NCBI RefSeq assembly: GCF_009834125.1
Contig: NZ_CP047146.1
Coordinates: 2,969,501 to 3,033,500 of the forward strand
DNA length: 64,000 bases
From: Streptomyces sp. GS7
GTDB lineage: Bacteria > Actinomycetota > Actinomycetes > Streptomycetales > Streptomycetaceae
Direction: 5' to 3'
This document shows positions 12,106-20,927 of the stretch, one piece after another. The notes below the pieces were generated by a model. That model was given only the letters and a program-made list of their open reading frames with translations. It searched no databases and was not told the DNA's origin. Each line of letters starts with the position of its first letter. Position 1 is the first letter of the stretch. Position numbers and translations under genes: made by a program.

Positions 12106-13593
12106 GTGTTGGAGAACGGCGCAGCCCCGCCCGCGGGGAACACCGACGCCCCGTCGCCCCCCGCCGGAGGACTCGGCACCCGGCTGATGCGGCGCAAACC
12201 GGTCGAGCGCCTGGTGGCCGAGGGCGGCAAGGGCGAGGGAGGAACGCTCCGCCGCTCGATGGGCGTCTGGCAGCTGACCATGATCAGCATTGGCGCCACG
12301 CTCGGCACCGGCATCTTCGTGGTGCTCGGCCAGGCCGTCCCGGCCGCCGGTCCCGCGGTCGTGCTCTCCTTCGTCATCGCCGGCATCACCGCGCTCTTCT
12401 CCGCGCTCTCCTACGCCGAGTTGGCCGGCACCATCCCCGTCTCCGGCTCGTCGTACTCCTACGCCTACGCCACCCTCGGCGAGCTGGTCGCCTGGGTCTG
12501 CGGCTGGTGTCTGATCCTGGAGTACGGCGTCTCGGTCGCGGCCGTCGCCGTCGGCTGGGGCCAGTACCTGAACGAGCTGCTCGACGGCACCCTCGGCATC
12601 ACCATCCCCACCGCGCTCTCCGCCCCGCCGGGCCAGGGTGGCTACTTCAACCTGCCGGCGCTGCTGGTCGTGATGCTCGCGATGGTCTTCCTGCTGGGCG
12701 GTGCCAAGGAGAGCGCCCGCGCCAACACGATCATGGTGTCCGTCAAGATCGTCGCGCTGCTGCTCTTCTGCGGCGTCGCGCTCCAGGGCGTCAAGTCGGG
12801 CAACTACGCCAACTTCATGCCGATGGGCATGGCCGGCGTCAGCGCCGCCGGCGCCACGCTGTTCTTCTCCTACATCGGCTTCGACGCGGCCTCCACGGCT
12901 GGTGAGGAGGCCAAGAACCCGCAGCGCGACCTGCCGCGCGCGATCATGCTGTCACTGGTCATCGTCACCGCGCTCTACTGCCTGGTCGCCGCCATCGCGG
13001 TCGGCGCGATGCCGTGGCAGAAGTTCCAGGGCTCGGAGGCCGCACTCGCCGGGATCCTCAAGTCGGTCACCGGCCAGGACTTCTGGGCCGTCCTGCTGGC
13101 CCTCGGCGCCGTCGTCGCCATCGCCAGCGTCGTACTGACCGTCCTCTACGGCCAGACCCGCATCCTTTTCGCGATGTCCCGCGACGGTCTGGTGCCGAAG
13201 GTGTTCTCCAAGGTGCACCCCAAGAGCGGCGCACCGCGGGTCAACACCGTCATCGTCTCCGTCTTCTGCGGCGTGCTCGCCGCGGCGGTCCCGCTGGGCC
13301 AGCTGGCCGACGCCACCAGCATCGGCACGCTGTTCGCCTTCGCGCTGGTCAACGTCGCGGTGATCGTGCTGCGTCGCACCCGGCCCACCATGCCGCGGTC
13401 CTTCCGCACGCCGCTCTCGCGTACGCGGCTCTGGCCGCTCTTCCCGGCGATCGGCTTCCTCCTCTGCGTCTTCATGATGTCCAGCCTCGGCGCCGTGACC
13501 TGGGTGGTCTTCGGAGTCTGGATGGTCGTCGGCCTTGTGATCTACTTCGGATACGGCTTGCGCCGCTCCCGATTGGCCACCGCAGAGAAGTGA
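12106..13593 (+). CDS. APC-family amino-acid permease (cationic amino-acid transporter-like)
   Basis: This 495-residue integral membrane protein has a cytoplasmic, Pro/Gly-rich N-terminal tail of about 45 residues and then roughly 12 hydrophobic segments. The APC signature in TM1 is visible (SIGATLGTGIFVVLG) and TM6 carries FFSYIGFDAASTAGEEAKNP, typical of the YfnA/CAT subgroup that imports amino acids such as arginine, lysine or branched-chain types. The GTG at 12106 has AAGGAG 8 bases upstream. The downstream Lrp gene and the upstream Lrp-like sites suggest amino-acid-responsive control. The exact substrate is not decidable from sequence. Confidence 0.92.
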   Translation: MLENGAAPPAGNTDAPSPPAGGLGTRLMRRKPVERLVAEGGKGEGGTLRRSMGVWQLTMISIGATLGTGIFVVLGQAVPAAGPAVVLSFVIAGITALFSALSYAELAGTIPVSGSSYSYAYATLGELVAWVCGWCLILEYGVSVAAVAVGWGQYLNELLDGTLGITIPTALSAPPGQGGYFNLPALLVVMLAMVFLLGGAKESARANTIMVSVKIVALLLFCGVALQGVKSGNYANFMPMGMAGVSAAGATLFFSYIGFDAASTAGEEAKNPQRDLPRAIMLSLVIVTALYCLVAAIAVGAMPWQKFQGSEAALAGILKSVTGQDFWAVLLALGAVVAIASVVLTVLYGQTRILFAMSRDGLVPKVFSKVHPKSGAPRVNTVIVSVFCGVLAAAVPLGQLADATSIGTLFAFALVNVAVIVLRRTRPTMPRSFRTPLSRTRLWPLFPAIGFLLCVFMMSSLGAVTWVVFGVWMVVGLVIYFGYGLRRSRLATAEK

Positions 13594-13603
13594 CCCACCC
13601 GCA

Positions 13604-14059
13604 GTGCGACTGAACGATCTCGACGAACGCATCGTGCACGCCCTCGCCGAGGATGCCCGCCGCAGCTACGCGGACATCGGCCAGGAGGTCGGCCTGTCCG
13701 CACCGGCCGTCAAACGCCGGGTGGACCGGCTGCGGGCGGACGGCGCGATCACCGGATTCACCGTCCGGGTCGACCCGGCCGCCCTCGGCTGGGAGACCGA
13801 GGGGTTCATCGAGATCTACTGCCGCCGCAACACCTCGCCCGAGGCGATCCACCGCGGCCTGTCACGCTACCCGGAGGTAGCGTCCGCCTCCACCGTCACC
13901 GGAGAAGCGGACGCCATCGTCCAGGTCTTTGCCTCGGACATGCGGCACTTCGAACGCGTCCTGGAACGGATCGCCGGCGAACCGTTCGTGGAGCGCACCA
14001 AGTCCGTCCTCGTCCTCTCGCCACTGCTGCGCCGCTACGGGTCGGGCGCGCCCCGCTAG
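13604..14059 (+). CDS. Lrp/AsnC-family transcriptional regulator
   Basis: The 151-residue protein has an N-terminal winged helix (LNDLDERIVHALAEDARRSY, then EVGLSAPAVKRRVDRLRADG) and a C-terminal RAM ligand-binding domain from about residue 65, ending in a standard beta-strand. Lrp proteins sense amino acids and act as octamers. It starts with GTG 10 bases after the permease stop, so the two are likely co-transcribed; the probable target is the TTGCGCAA cluster upstream of the permease. Confidence 0.92.
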   Translation: MRLNDLDERIVHALAEDARRSYADIGQEVGLSAPAVKRRVDRLRADGAITGFTVRVDPAALGWETEGFIEIYCRRNTSPEAIHRGLSRYPEVASASTVTGEADAIVQVFASDMRHFERVLERIAGEPFVERTKSVLVLSPLLRRYGSGAPR

Positions 14060-14131
14060 GGTCTGTCCGATGGGTCATGGCCGGGTCCGGTGCGTGCACG
14101 TTCCCGTCCAGGACCGGTCCTCGGGCGGGGT

Positions 14132-14842
14132 TCAGGCCGTGTCCCGCCGCTCGGTCCCCGGCCCCGTCGCCATCCGCGGCGGGGTTCCCTGCGTCCAGGC
14201 GATCCGGAGGGACGACGCGGATATCCGCCAGCCGTCCGGGGTCCGCACCAACTCGCTGTCCGCGTGACCCGCGGAGATGAAGAGGGCTCCGGAGCCGCCC
14301 GCCAGGACATGGGTGCTGAGCTGGGCACCTCGGGCGGTGGCCCGGTCGCCGTCGATCTCGATGACGGCGTTGGTGCCCAGGTGCACCGTCCGGTCGAACA
14401 GGGCCATCGCCTGGCTGACGCTCGCCAGCAGGGCGTCCCGACCGTGGACGGTGCCGGCGGGCATCACGGCGGTCACCTCCTCGGTGTGGAAGGCGCGGGC
14501 CCAGGCCTCGTCGAAGATCCCCTCATCCAGGGAGCGCAGGTAGCGGTCCAGGAGGTCGGTGATCTCAGCCCGGTCGATGAGGTGTTGGAGCTGCGGCGGG
14601 AACCGGGGTTCGGTCTCGGGCCGCTGCTGAGCAAGGAACTGTGCCGGTGCGGGGGATGAGGGTGAGGCTTCGGTGGTGGTCGTGGCTCTGTCCGCGGCGT
14701 CGGTCTGATCTCCGGTGGGGGTCTGGCGGGCGGCGACGGCCTTGTCGGCGGTGGCGGTCCGGTGGGTGGTGGTGGTCTGGTCGGTGGTGGTCTGGCCGGT
14801 GGTGAGGTCCTTTTCCGGCGTCGTGTTCTCGTCTGCGCTCAT
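14132..14842 (-). CDS. SnoaL-like (NTF2-fold) protein with Thr-rich N-terminal tail
   Basis: The 236-residue protein starts with about 95 residues rich in Thr, Ala and Asp (repeated TTTDQTTTT-like stretches), likely disordered. The remainder is a cone-shaped NTF2/SnoaL-type domain: LIDRAEITDLLDRYLRSLDE, then FHTEEVTAVMPAGTVHGRD and SSLRIAWTQG at the end. This fold covers polyketide cyclases, isomerases and stress proteins, and no catalytic pair can be assigned. The ATG at 14842 lies where a transcript would start from the -10 at 14849-14854, so translation is probably leaderless. Expression is likely controlled by the SoxR/MerR-type site just upstream. Confidence 0.82.
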   Translation of the reverse strand: MSADENTTPEKDLTTGQTTTDQTTTTHRTATADKAVAARQTPTGDQTDAADRATTTTEASPSSPAPAQFLAQQRPETEPRFPPQLQHLIDRAEITDLLDRYLRSLDEGIFDEAWARAFHTEEVTAVMPAGTVHGRDALLASVSQAMALFDRTVHLGTNAVIEIDGDRATARGAQLSTHVLAGGSGALFISAGHADSELVRTPDGWRISASSLRIAWTQGTPPRMATGPGTERRDTA

Positions 14843-14848
14843 GTGGCG

Positions 14849-14881
14849 ATCTTGGGATCTCAAGCGGACTTGAGGTCAAGT
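14849..14881 (-). promoter_or_regulatory. MerR/SoxR-type operator-promoter for the SnoaL-like gene
   Basis: Read on the minus strand, a -35 (TTGACC) and a -10 (CAAGAT, 14849-14854) are separated by 19 bases, the long spacer typical of MerR-family promoters. The spacer contains the dyad CTCAAG-TCCG-CTTGAG (14859-14874 on +), which resembles the SoxR box. A second, overlapping palindrome ACTTGA-N2-TCAAGT covers 14868-14881. No merR/soxR gene is in the window. Confidence 0.6.
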
Positions 14882-14902
14882 GCGGTGGGTCCGGGCTTCG
14901 GA

Positions 14903-16498
14903 TCAGGGCGCGGACCGGACCTCGATCCGGGTGTCGGACCGGTGCCGGCGCGGTGCGGTCGGGTCTGTTCCGGTGGGGGGCGTTCGGGTGCGGAGGGCGG
15001 ACATCACCACGGCGCCCGCCACCAGCACCACGCCCGCCGCTATGCGGTAGCCGAGCGCCGCGGCGTCGGTGAACGCGCCGGCCGTGGCCGCGCCGTGGCC
15101 CGCCCCCGAGCCGATGCGGACGGACAGGACGGTCCCCACCACGGCGATGCCCAGCGCCGCGCCCAACTCCCGTGCCGCGCCCTGGAGTCCGGAGCCCATA
15201 CCGGATCGGTGGGCCGGCACGGACGTGACGATCGCGTGGGCGAGGGTCGGCATCGCCAGGCCCGCACCGGTCGACAGCACCAGGAGAAACGCCAGGTAGA
15301 GGAGGTAGGGGGTGGTGGCGTCGGCGGTGGAGAGCAGGAGCAGGCCGACCGCTATCAGGGCCAGCCCGGTGCCGGCCGTTCCGGCCTCGCCGATCCGCCG
15401 CGCCAGGCTCATGCCGTACTTCGTCACGGCCATCATCCCGAAGGCCATCGGCACGTTGGCGAAGCCGGTCTGGAGCGGTGAATAGCCCTTCACGTACTGC
15501 AGGAACTGCGCGTTGACGTAGAACAGCGCGAACATGCCGAAGAAGGCGACGGTGATACCGATACTGCCGCCCCGCAGCCGCGGCAGCCGGAACAGCCGCG
15601 GATCCAGCACCGGGTGCGCGGCCCGCAGGCCATGGTGGACGAACCCCGCGAGCAGCGCGAGCGTCAGCGCGAAGGCGCCGATGACGCGGGGTGAGGCCCA
15701 GCCGAGGCCCGGGCCCTCGATGATGCCGAAGAGCAGCGCCACCGAAGCGAGCGCCAGCAGCGCCGACCCCGGCAGGTCGAGCGTCGCCGTCTGGCGGGGC
15801 ACCCGCGGCGCGGACCGCGCCACCCAGGCGAACAGGACGAGCGCCAGCGGCACATAGGCCCAGAACAGCCCCTGCCAGGGCAGGTATTGGAGTATCAGGG
15901 CGCCGCCGGCGTTGCCCGCCATTCCGCCGATACTGAGCGCCACGCTCCAAGCCGCCACTGCCGACGCCCTCCGGCCGGGCGGGGTGGCGTGCAGCAGGAC
16001 GGACATCGTGGCCGGGACGAGCAGTGCGGCGCCGGCGCCCGAGACGGCGCGGCCCGCCAGCAGGACCGGGAGGCCGGGGGCCAGCGCGCTCAGCAGCGCA
16101 CCCGCGCCGAAGACACCCAGTCCGGTCAGCAGGATGCCCTTGCGGCCGTACCGGTCGCCGAGGGCGCCGGCCGGGATCAGCAGGCCCGCGAAGACCAGGA
16201 CGTAGGTGTCGACGATCCAGAGGAGTTGGGACGGGGTCGGATGGAGACCGCTTGCGGCGATCTTGGGAATGGCGAGGTTCATCGCGGCCACGAGCGACTG
16301 CGCGACGAGGACGCAGGCGCACATGGCGATGGTCACCGAGCGCCGTCCGGCAGAGGGGCCTGCGGCGGCCGATCCGGAGGCCGGTGTGCCGGCGGCCCGG
16401 CTGCCGGCGGCCCGGCCATCTGCGGTCTGCGGAGCGGCGGTTGAGGGTCCGGTGGACCGGGTGCGGTCGGTGGGCGGCGGGGGTACTGACGAGGTCAT
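14903..16498 (-). CDS. MFS drug exporter, DHA2 (EmrB/QacA-like) family
   Basis: This 531-residue transporter has a 50-residue Ala/Thr/Pro-rich cytoplasmic head and then about 14 hydrophobic segments, the DHA2 layout. Motif A is present as GALGDRYGRKGILLTG, and motif C-like GPGLG and GSGLQGAARELGAALGIAV segments fit proton-driven multidrug efflux. It is divergent from a LysR regulator, with only 54 bases between starts and a palindrome in the gap, so LysR control is likely. The ligand is unknown. Confidence 0.9.
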   Translation of the reverse strand: MTSSVPPPPTDRTRSTGPSTAAPQTADGRAAGSRAAGTPASGSAAAGPSAGRRSVTIAMCACVLVAQSLVAAMNLAIPKIAASGLHPTPSQLLWIVDTYVLVFAGLLIPAGALGDRYGRKGILLTGLGVFGAGALLSALAPGLPVLLAGRAVSGAGAALLVPATMSVLLHATPPGRRASAVAAWSVALSIGGMAGNAGGALILQYLPWQGLFWAYVPLALVLFAWVARSAPRVPRQTATLDLPGSALLALASVALLFGIIEGPGLGWASPRVIGAFALTLALLAGFVHHGLRAAHPVLDPRLFRLPRLRGGSIGITVAFFGMFALFYVNAQFLQYVKGYSPLQTGFANVPMAFGMMAVTKYGMSLARRIGEAGTAGTGLALIAVGLLLLSTADATTPYLLYLAFLLVLSTGAGLAMPTLAHAIVTSVPAHRSGMGSGLQGAARELGAALGIAVVGTVLSVRIGSGAGHGAATAGAFTDAAALGYRIAAGVVLVAGAVVMSALRTRTPPTGTDPTAPRRHRSDTRIEVRSAP

Positions 16499-16522
16499 GG
16501 CGGGGACGCTAGAGTCCCGGTT

Positions 16523-16536
16523 AGTTGATCTCAACT
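16523..16536 (+). promoter_or_regulatory. Operator-like palindrome between divergent MFS and lysR genes
   Basis: AGTTGA-TC-TCAACT is a perfect 14-bp dyad with the T-N11-A spacing of LysR sites, centred between the two start codons. Confidence 0.6.
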
Positions 16537-16552
16537 GCAAGGTGTGCACTGC

Positions 16553-17467
16553 ATGATTGCGCGGAACGCAAACATCGACCTCAACCTGCTGATCGCATTG
16601 GACGCGCTGCTCGAAGAGGAGAGCGTGACCGCGGCCGCCGACCGGCTGGGGCTCTCCGGGCCCGCCATGAGCCGGGCGCTCGGCCGGATCCGGCGGACGA
16701 TCGGCGACCCCGTCCTCGTACGCGCCGGCCGCCATATGGTGCCGACCCCGCGCGCCCTGGAGATCAAGGCCGACGTGCGGCGGCTGGTGGAGGAGGCGCA
16801 CGGGGTGCTGACGCCGTCCGCGCCCGCCGATCCGGCGGAGCTGGCCCGGGTGTTCACCATCGCCGCCAGCGACAACTTCGTCACCGCCGTCGGCCCGGCA
16901 CTGGTCGCCCGGGTCGCGCAGGAGGCTCCGCTGGTCGTGCTGCGCTTCCTCGGTGAGAGCCATATCGATCTGCCGGTGCTGAGGGACGGCGCGGCGGATC
17001 TGGAGTTCGGGGTCGTCGAGGGGCGTGAGCCGGAGATCCGTACGGAGGAGGTGTTCGCCGATCGCGGTGTCGCGGTCGTACGCGAGGGGCATCCGCTCAC
17101 GACGGTGAACGTCACCGCCCGCCGCTTCGCCGATGCCGCGCACATCAACTTCTCCCGCCGCGGGCGGCTGACCGGCCCGATCGACGCCGCGCTGGCCGAA
17201 CTCGGCCTGCGCCGGCGGGTGATCGCCACCGTCCCGACCTTCGCGGCCTCGCTGCTGATGGTGCGCGACAGCGATGCCGTGGGCCTGTCCATGGAGCGGA
17301 TGGCGGCGACGACGGTCCGCGGGCTGGGGCTGCACACGCTGCCGATCCCGCTCTCGCTGCCGCCGATGTCGATGTCGATGGCCTGGCACCCGCGCCAGGA
17401 CGCCGACGCCGGGCATGTGTGGCTGCGCGGACTGGTCCGGAGAGCGGTGGCCGCGGTGGTCGGCTGA
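16553..17467 (+). CDS. LysR-family transcriptional regulator
   Basis: The 304-residue protein has the LysR winged helix at residues 8-65 (LNLLIALDALLEEESVTAAADRLGLS... PAMSRALGRIR), closer to the NodD/PecT-type subgroup, and a periplasmic-binding-like effector domain from about residue 92. The ATG at 16553 has AAGG at 16539-16542; a GTG at 16544 is too close to that site. It most likely controls the divergent DHA2 exporter and itself through the dyad at 16523-16536. Confidence 0.92.
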   Translation: MIARNANIDLNLLIALDALLEEESVTAAADRLGLSGPAMSRALGRIRRTIGDPVLVRAGRHMVPTPRALEIKADVRRLVEEAHGVLTPSAPADPAELARVFTIAASDNFVTAVGPALVARVAQEAPLVVLRFLGESHIDLPVLRDGAADLEFGVVEGREPEIRTEEVFADRGVAVVREGHPLTTVNVTARRFADAAHINFSRRGRLTGPIDAALAELGLRRRVIATVPTFAASLLMVRDSDAVGLSMERMAATTVRGLGLHTLPIPLSLPPMSMSMAWHPRQDADAGHVWLRGLVRRAVAAVVG

Positions 17468-17986
17468 GGCGGTGCGCGCGGTGCCTCGCGAGTGCGGGGG
17501 CCGGAGACGACCGCCCCGGAGTGGGGAGCCGCCCCGGAGGCGGGGGTGCAGCGGGCCGGGGGCGGGGGAGAGGCACGGGCGGGCCATGACTGCGGCTGTC
17601 CTTTCAGGAGGGGCGATGTGGCGGTTCAGGAGCGGCGATGTGGCGGCCGCCGGTCGGCCGCCGGATGCTCACAGGCTCCCGCCCCACCCCCCACCCGCAC
17701 ATCGCACCGTGGCGTGAAGGTGCGCGCCGACCCGCGGGACCAGGCACCCGCTCCGCTCGCACCACAGGTTGATCACGCCGTCCTGCCAGGGGGCGACGTC
17801 CCCGCCGCCGGGCCTGTCCCGCCCCCGGCTCCACCTGCGCCGACGCCCGGCGCAACGAATCGCCGGACAAGCCCTTGAACGCGCAACGAATCGTCCGTCG
17901 GCACGCAACGGTGGCGCCTTGTCCGGGATCGGCGGCGGCCCGTACCGTCAATGCGTACCGCCCGAACCGTCCCGCCGAGGGGTCCC
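17468..17986. other. Intergenic stretch without a supported gene
   Basis: This 519-base gap holds GC-rich, non-coding-looking sequence. A short repeat GCGATGTGGCGG occurs twice near 17613 and 17634. I see no gene, no clear terminator and no strong promoter. Confidence 0.5.
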
Positions 17987-18817
17987 ATGCCGCCGCTGCA
18001 CACCGCCCTGCTCCAGAGTTCGGGACGGCCCGGCGACGTCGCGCACAACCTGCGGCTGCTGGACGACGCGGCCCGTGAGGCGGCCGCCACGGGCGCCGGG
18101 CTGCTCGCCTGCCCCGAGCTGTTCCTCACCGGCTATGCCATCGGCGGCGACGTCCACCGCCTCGCCGAGAGCGCGGACGGCGCCGGAGCCCGGGCCGTCG
18201 CCGGTATCGCAGCCGCCCACGGCATCGCGATCCTCTACGGCTACCCGGAGCGCGCCCCGGAAGGCGAGCGCGACGACGCGGCCGACGGCCTGGCCGTGGT
18301 CTACAACTCGGCCCAGCTCATCGGCCCGGACGGCGCGCGGATCGCCAACTACCGCAAGACCCATCTCTTCGGCTGCTTCGAGCGCGAATGGTTCACGCCG
18401 GGCGACCGGTCCGTCGTACAGGCCGACCTCGCCGGCGTCCGGATCGGCCTGCTGATCTGCTACGACGTGGAGTTCCCGGAGAACGTCCGGGCGCACGCAC
18501 TGGCCGGTACGGACCTGCTGCTGGTGCCGACCGCGCAGATGCACCCCTTCCAGTTCGTCGCCGAGTCCGTCATCCCGGTCCGCGCCTTCGAGAACCAGAT
18601 GTACGTCGCGTACGTCAACCGGGTCGGCGAGGAGGGCGAGTTCGAGTTCGTCGGGCTCAGCTGCCTGGCCGGTCCCGACGGTGTCGTACGGACCCGCGCC
18701 GGGCGCTCCGAGCAGCTGGTGCAGGCCGCGGTCGACCCGGACTTCCTCAAGGAGTCGCGGGAGAACAACCCCTATCTGCACGACCGGCGGCCCGAGCTGT
18801 ACGGCCACCCGGCGTGA
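17987..18817 (+). CDS. Nitrilase-superfamily amidase (carbon-nitrogen hydrolase)
   Basis: The 276-residue hydrolase has the complete nitrilase-superfamily Glu-Lys-Cys triad: Glu in CPELFLTGY (about residue 43), Lys in YRKTHLF (about 125) and Cys in CYDVEFPE (about 160). Family members hydrolyse amides, carbamoyl groups or nitriles. Similarity of layout is to aliphatic and aryl amidases (R-amidase-like) rather than true nitrilases, but that is a judgement by eye. It lies 266 bases upstream of an amino-acid 2-monooxygenase-like flavoenzyme whose expected product is an acetamide, a natural amidase substrate. The ATG at 17987 has GAGGGG just upstream. Confidence 0.9.
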   Translation: MPPLHTALLQSSGRPGDVAHNLRLLDDAAREAAATGAGLLACPELFLTGYAIGGDVHRLAESADGAGARAVAGIAAAHGIAILYGYPERAPEGERDDAADGLAVVYNSAQLIGPDGARIANYRKTHLFGCFEREWFTPGDRSVVQADLAGVRIGLLICYDVEFPENVRAHALAGTDLLLVPTAQMHPFQFVAESVIPVRAFENQMYVAYVNRVGEEGEFEFVGLSCLAGPDGVVRTRAGRSEQLVQAAVDPDFLKESRENNPYLHDRRPELYGHPA

Positions 18818-18845
18818 CCCGCACCGACGCGACCGGCCCCCGGAT

Positions 18846-18896
18846 GCGCCCCGGCCGCCGACGTGACCGGAGGGCTGCCGCGCCCCGGCCGCCGAC
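18846..18896 (+). repeat. 17-bp direct repeat between amidase and monooxygenase genes
   Basis: GCGCCCCGGCCGCCGAC occurs at 18846-18862 and 18880-18896, a 34-base period, inside the 266-base gap. No function is evident. Confidence 0.6.
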
Positions 18897-19083
18897 CTGA
18901 TACGACCTGCCCCGATGTGACCCACCCCTGACGTGACCTGAACCGCGCCGCCGCACGACGGGCCGCGGGCGGCCGGCTCCGCCCCGGCTCGCCACGCCGC
19001 GCCGCCACCCGGCCCCGTACCCCGCCGATCCCCGCTCCGGCCTGCCCCGACACACCGCCCCCGCCCGCAAGGAGTCCGCCCCG

Positions 19084-20790
19084 ATGACGTCCACGGTGCC
19101 CACCGCCGCCCACCACGCGGATGCCCAGCCGCCGATCACCATGTTCGGCCCGGACTTCCCGTACGCCTACGACGACTTCCTGGCGCACCCCGCGGGCCTC
19201 GGCCAGGTCCCCGCCACCGAGCACGGCAAGGAGGTCGCGGTCATCGGCGGCGGCCTCTCCGGCATCATCACCGCCTACGAGCTGATGAAGATGGGCCTCA
19301 AGCCCGTCGTCTACGAGGCGGACCAGATAGGCGGCCGGCTGCGCACCGTCGGCTTCGAGGGCTGCGACCCGGGCCTGACCGCCGAGATGGGCGCGATGCG
19401 CTTCCCGCCGAGCTCCACCGCGCTCCAGTACTACATCGACCTGGTGGGCCTGGAGACCAGGCCGTTCCCCAACCCGCTGGCCCCCGACACCCCGTCGACG
19501 GTCGTGGACCTCAAGGGCGAGTCGCACTACGCGCGCACCGTCGAGGACCTGCCCGAGGTCTACACCCAGGTCATGGACGCCTGGAACGCCTGCCTGGAGG
19601 AGGGCGCGGACTTCTCCGACATGAACCGGGCGCTGCGCGAGCGCGACGTCCCGCGGATCCGGGAGATCTGGTCCCGGCTCGTCGAGAAGCTCGACAACCA
19701 GACCTTCTACGGCTTCCTCTGCGACTCCACCGCCTTCCGCTCCTTCCGGCACCGGGAGATCTTCGGCCAGGTCGGCTTCGGCACCGGCGGCTGGGACACC
19801 GACTTCCCCAACTCCATCCTGGAGATCCTGCGCGTCGTCTACACCGAGGCCGACGACCACCACCGGGGCATCGTGGGCGGCAGCCAGCAGCTCCCGCTGC
19901 GCCTGTGGGAGCGCGAGCCCGAGAAGATCGTGTACTGGGCGCCGGGCACCTCGCTCGCCACGCTGCACGACGGCGCGCCGCGCCCGGCCGTGACCCGGCT
20001 CCACCGCACCGCGGGCAACCGGGTCACCGTCACCGACGCCGCCGGCGACATCCGCACCTACGAGGCCGCGGTCTTCACCGCGCAGTCCTGGATGCTGCTG
20101 AGCAAGATCGCCTGTGACGACGAGCTGTTCCCCATCGACCACTGGACGGCGATGGAGCGGACCCACTACATGGAGTCCAGCAAGCTCTTCGTGCCCGTCG
20201 ACCGGCCCTTCTGGCTGGACAAGGCCGTCGACGAGAACGGCGAGCCCACCGGCCGGGACGTGATGAGCATGACGCTCACCGACCGGATGACCCGCGGCAC
20301 CTACCTCCTGGACGACGGGCCGGACCGGCCGGCCGTCATCTGCCTCTCGTACACATGGTGCGACGACAGCCTCAAGTGGCTGCCGCTGAACGCCAACGAG
20401 CGCATGGAGGTCATGCTGAAGTCGCTGTCGGAGATCTATCCGAACGTCGACATCCGCAAGCACATCATCGGCAACCCGGTCACCGTCTCCTGGGAGAACG
20501 AGCCCTACTTCATGGGCGCGTTCAAGGCCAACCTCCCCGGCCACTACCGCTACCAGCGGCGCCTGTTCACCCACTTCATGCAGGACCTGCTCCCCGAGGA
20601 CAAGCGCGGCATCTTCCTGGCCGGCGACGACATCTCCTGGACCGCGGGCTGGGCCGAGGGCGCCGTGCAGACCGCGCTGAACGCGGTGTGGGGCGTGATG
20701 CACCAGTTCGGCGGCACCACGGACGAGGCCAACCCGGGTCCGGGCGACGTCTACGACGAGATCGCCCCGGTCGAACTCCCCGAGGACTGA
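19084..20790 (+). CDS. Flavin amino-acid 2-monooxygenase (tryptophan/phenylalanine, IaaM-like)
   Basis: The 568-residue protein is a flavin-containing amine oxidase. The FAD dinucleotide fold is at residues 50-80 (EVAVIGGGLSGIITAYELMK, then YEADQIGGRLRT), followed by EMGAMRFPPSSTALQYYID, typical of tryptophan 2-monooxygenase and phenylalanine oxidase (deaminating and decarboxylating) rather than monoamine oxidase. The C-terminal FAD segment is FLAGDDISWTAGWAEGAVQTALNAV. Such enzymes turn L-Trp or L-Phe into indole- or phenyl-acetamide with loss of CO2. The ATG at 19084 has AAGGAG 9 bases upstream. With the neighbouring amidase it could form a two-step route to an aryl-acetic acid such as auxin. 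Confidence 0.88.
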   Translation: MTSTVPTAAHHADAQPPITMFGPDFPYAYDDFLAHPAGLGQVPATEHGKEVAVIGGGLSGIITAYELMKMGLKPVVYEADQIGGRLRTVGFEGCDPGLTAEMGAMRFPPSSTALQYYIDLVGLETRPFPNPLAPDTPSTVVDLKGESHYARTVEDLPEVYTQVMDAWNACLEEGADFSDMNRALRERDVPRIREIWSRLVEKLDNQTFYGFLCDSTAFRSFRHREIFGQVGFGTGGWDTDFPNSILEILRVVYTEADDHHRGIVGGSQQLPLRLWEREPEKIVYWAPGTSLATLHDGAPRPAVTRLHRTAGNRVTVTDAAGDIRTYEAAVFTAQSWMLLSKIACDDELFPIDHWTAMERTHYMESSKLFVPVDRPFWLDKAVDENGEPTGRDVMSMTLTDRMTRGTYLLDDGPDRPAVICLSYTWCDDSLKWLPLNANERMEVMLKSLSEIYPNVDIRKHIIGNPVTVSWENEPYFMGAFKANLPGHYRYQRRLFTHFMQDLLPEDKRGIFLAGDDISWTAGWAEGAVQTALNAVWGVMHQFGGTTDEANPGPGDVYDEIAPVELPED

Positions 20791-20798
20791 TCGGCCCG

Positions 20799-20817
20799 GT
20801 GGCCGGAGGCCGGCCAC
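20799..20817 (+). terminator. Hairpin between convergent genes
   Basis: GTGGCCGG-AGG-CCGGCCAC is a perfect 8-bp stem 9 bases after the monooxygenase stop. Confidence 0.6.
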
Positions 20818-20927
20818 GCGGATCCGGGCGTGCGGCTCGGCGGCGCGGTCGGCCCCGCCCGGCCGAACGGCGGCGGCCGGTGCGGTGGAACGACGCCGCC
20901 CAGGGAGTCCCGTGCCCGGCGGCGGGG

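Noticed and set aside
14060..14131. GGGTCTGTCCGATGGGTCATG as an IS terminal repeat
   Set aside because: No partner inverted copy was found in the window.
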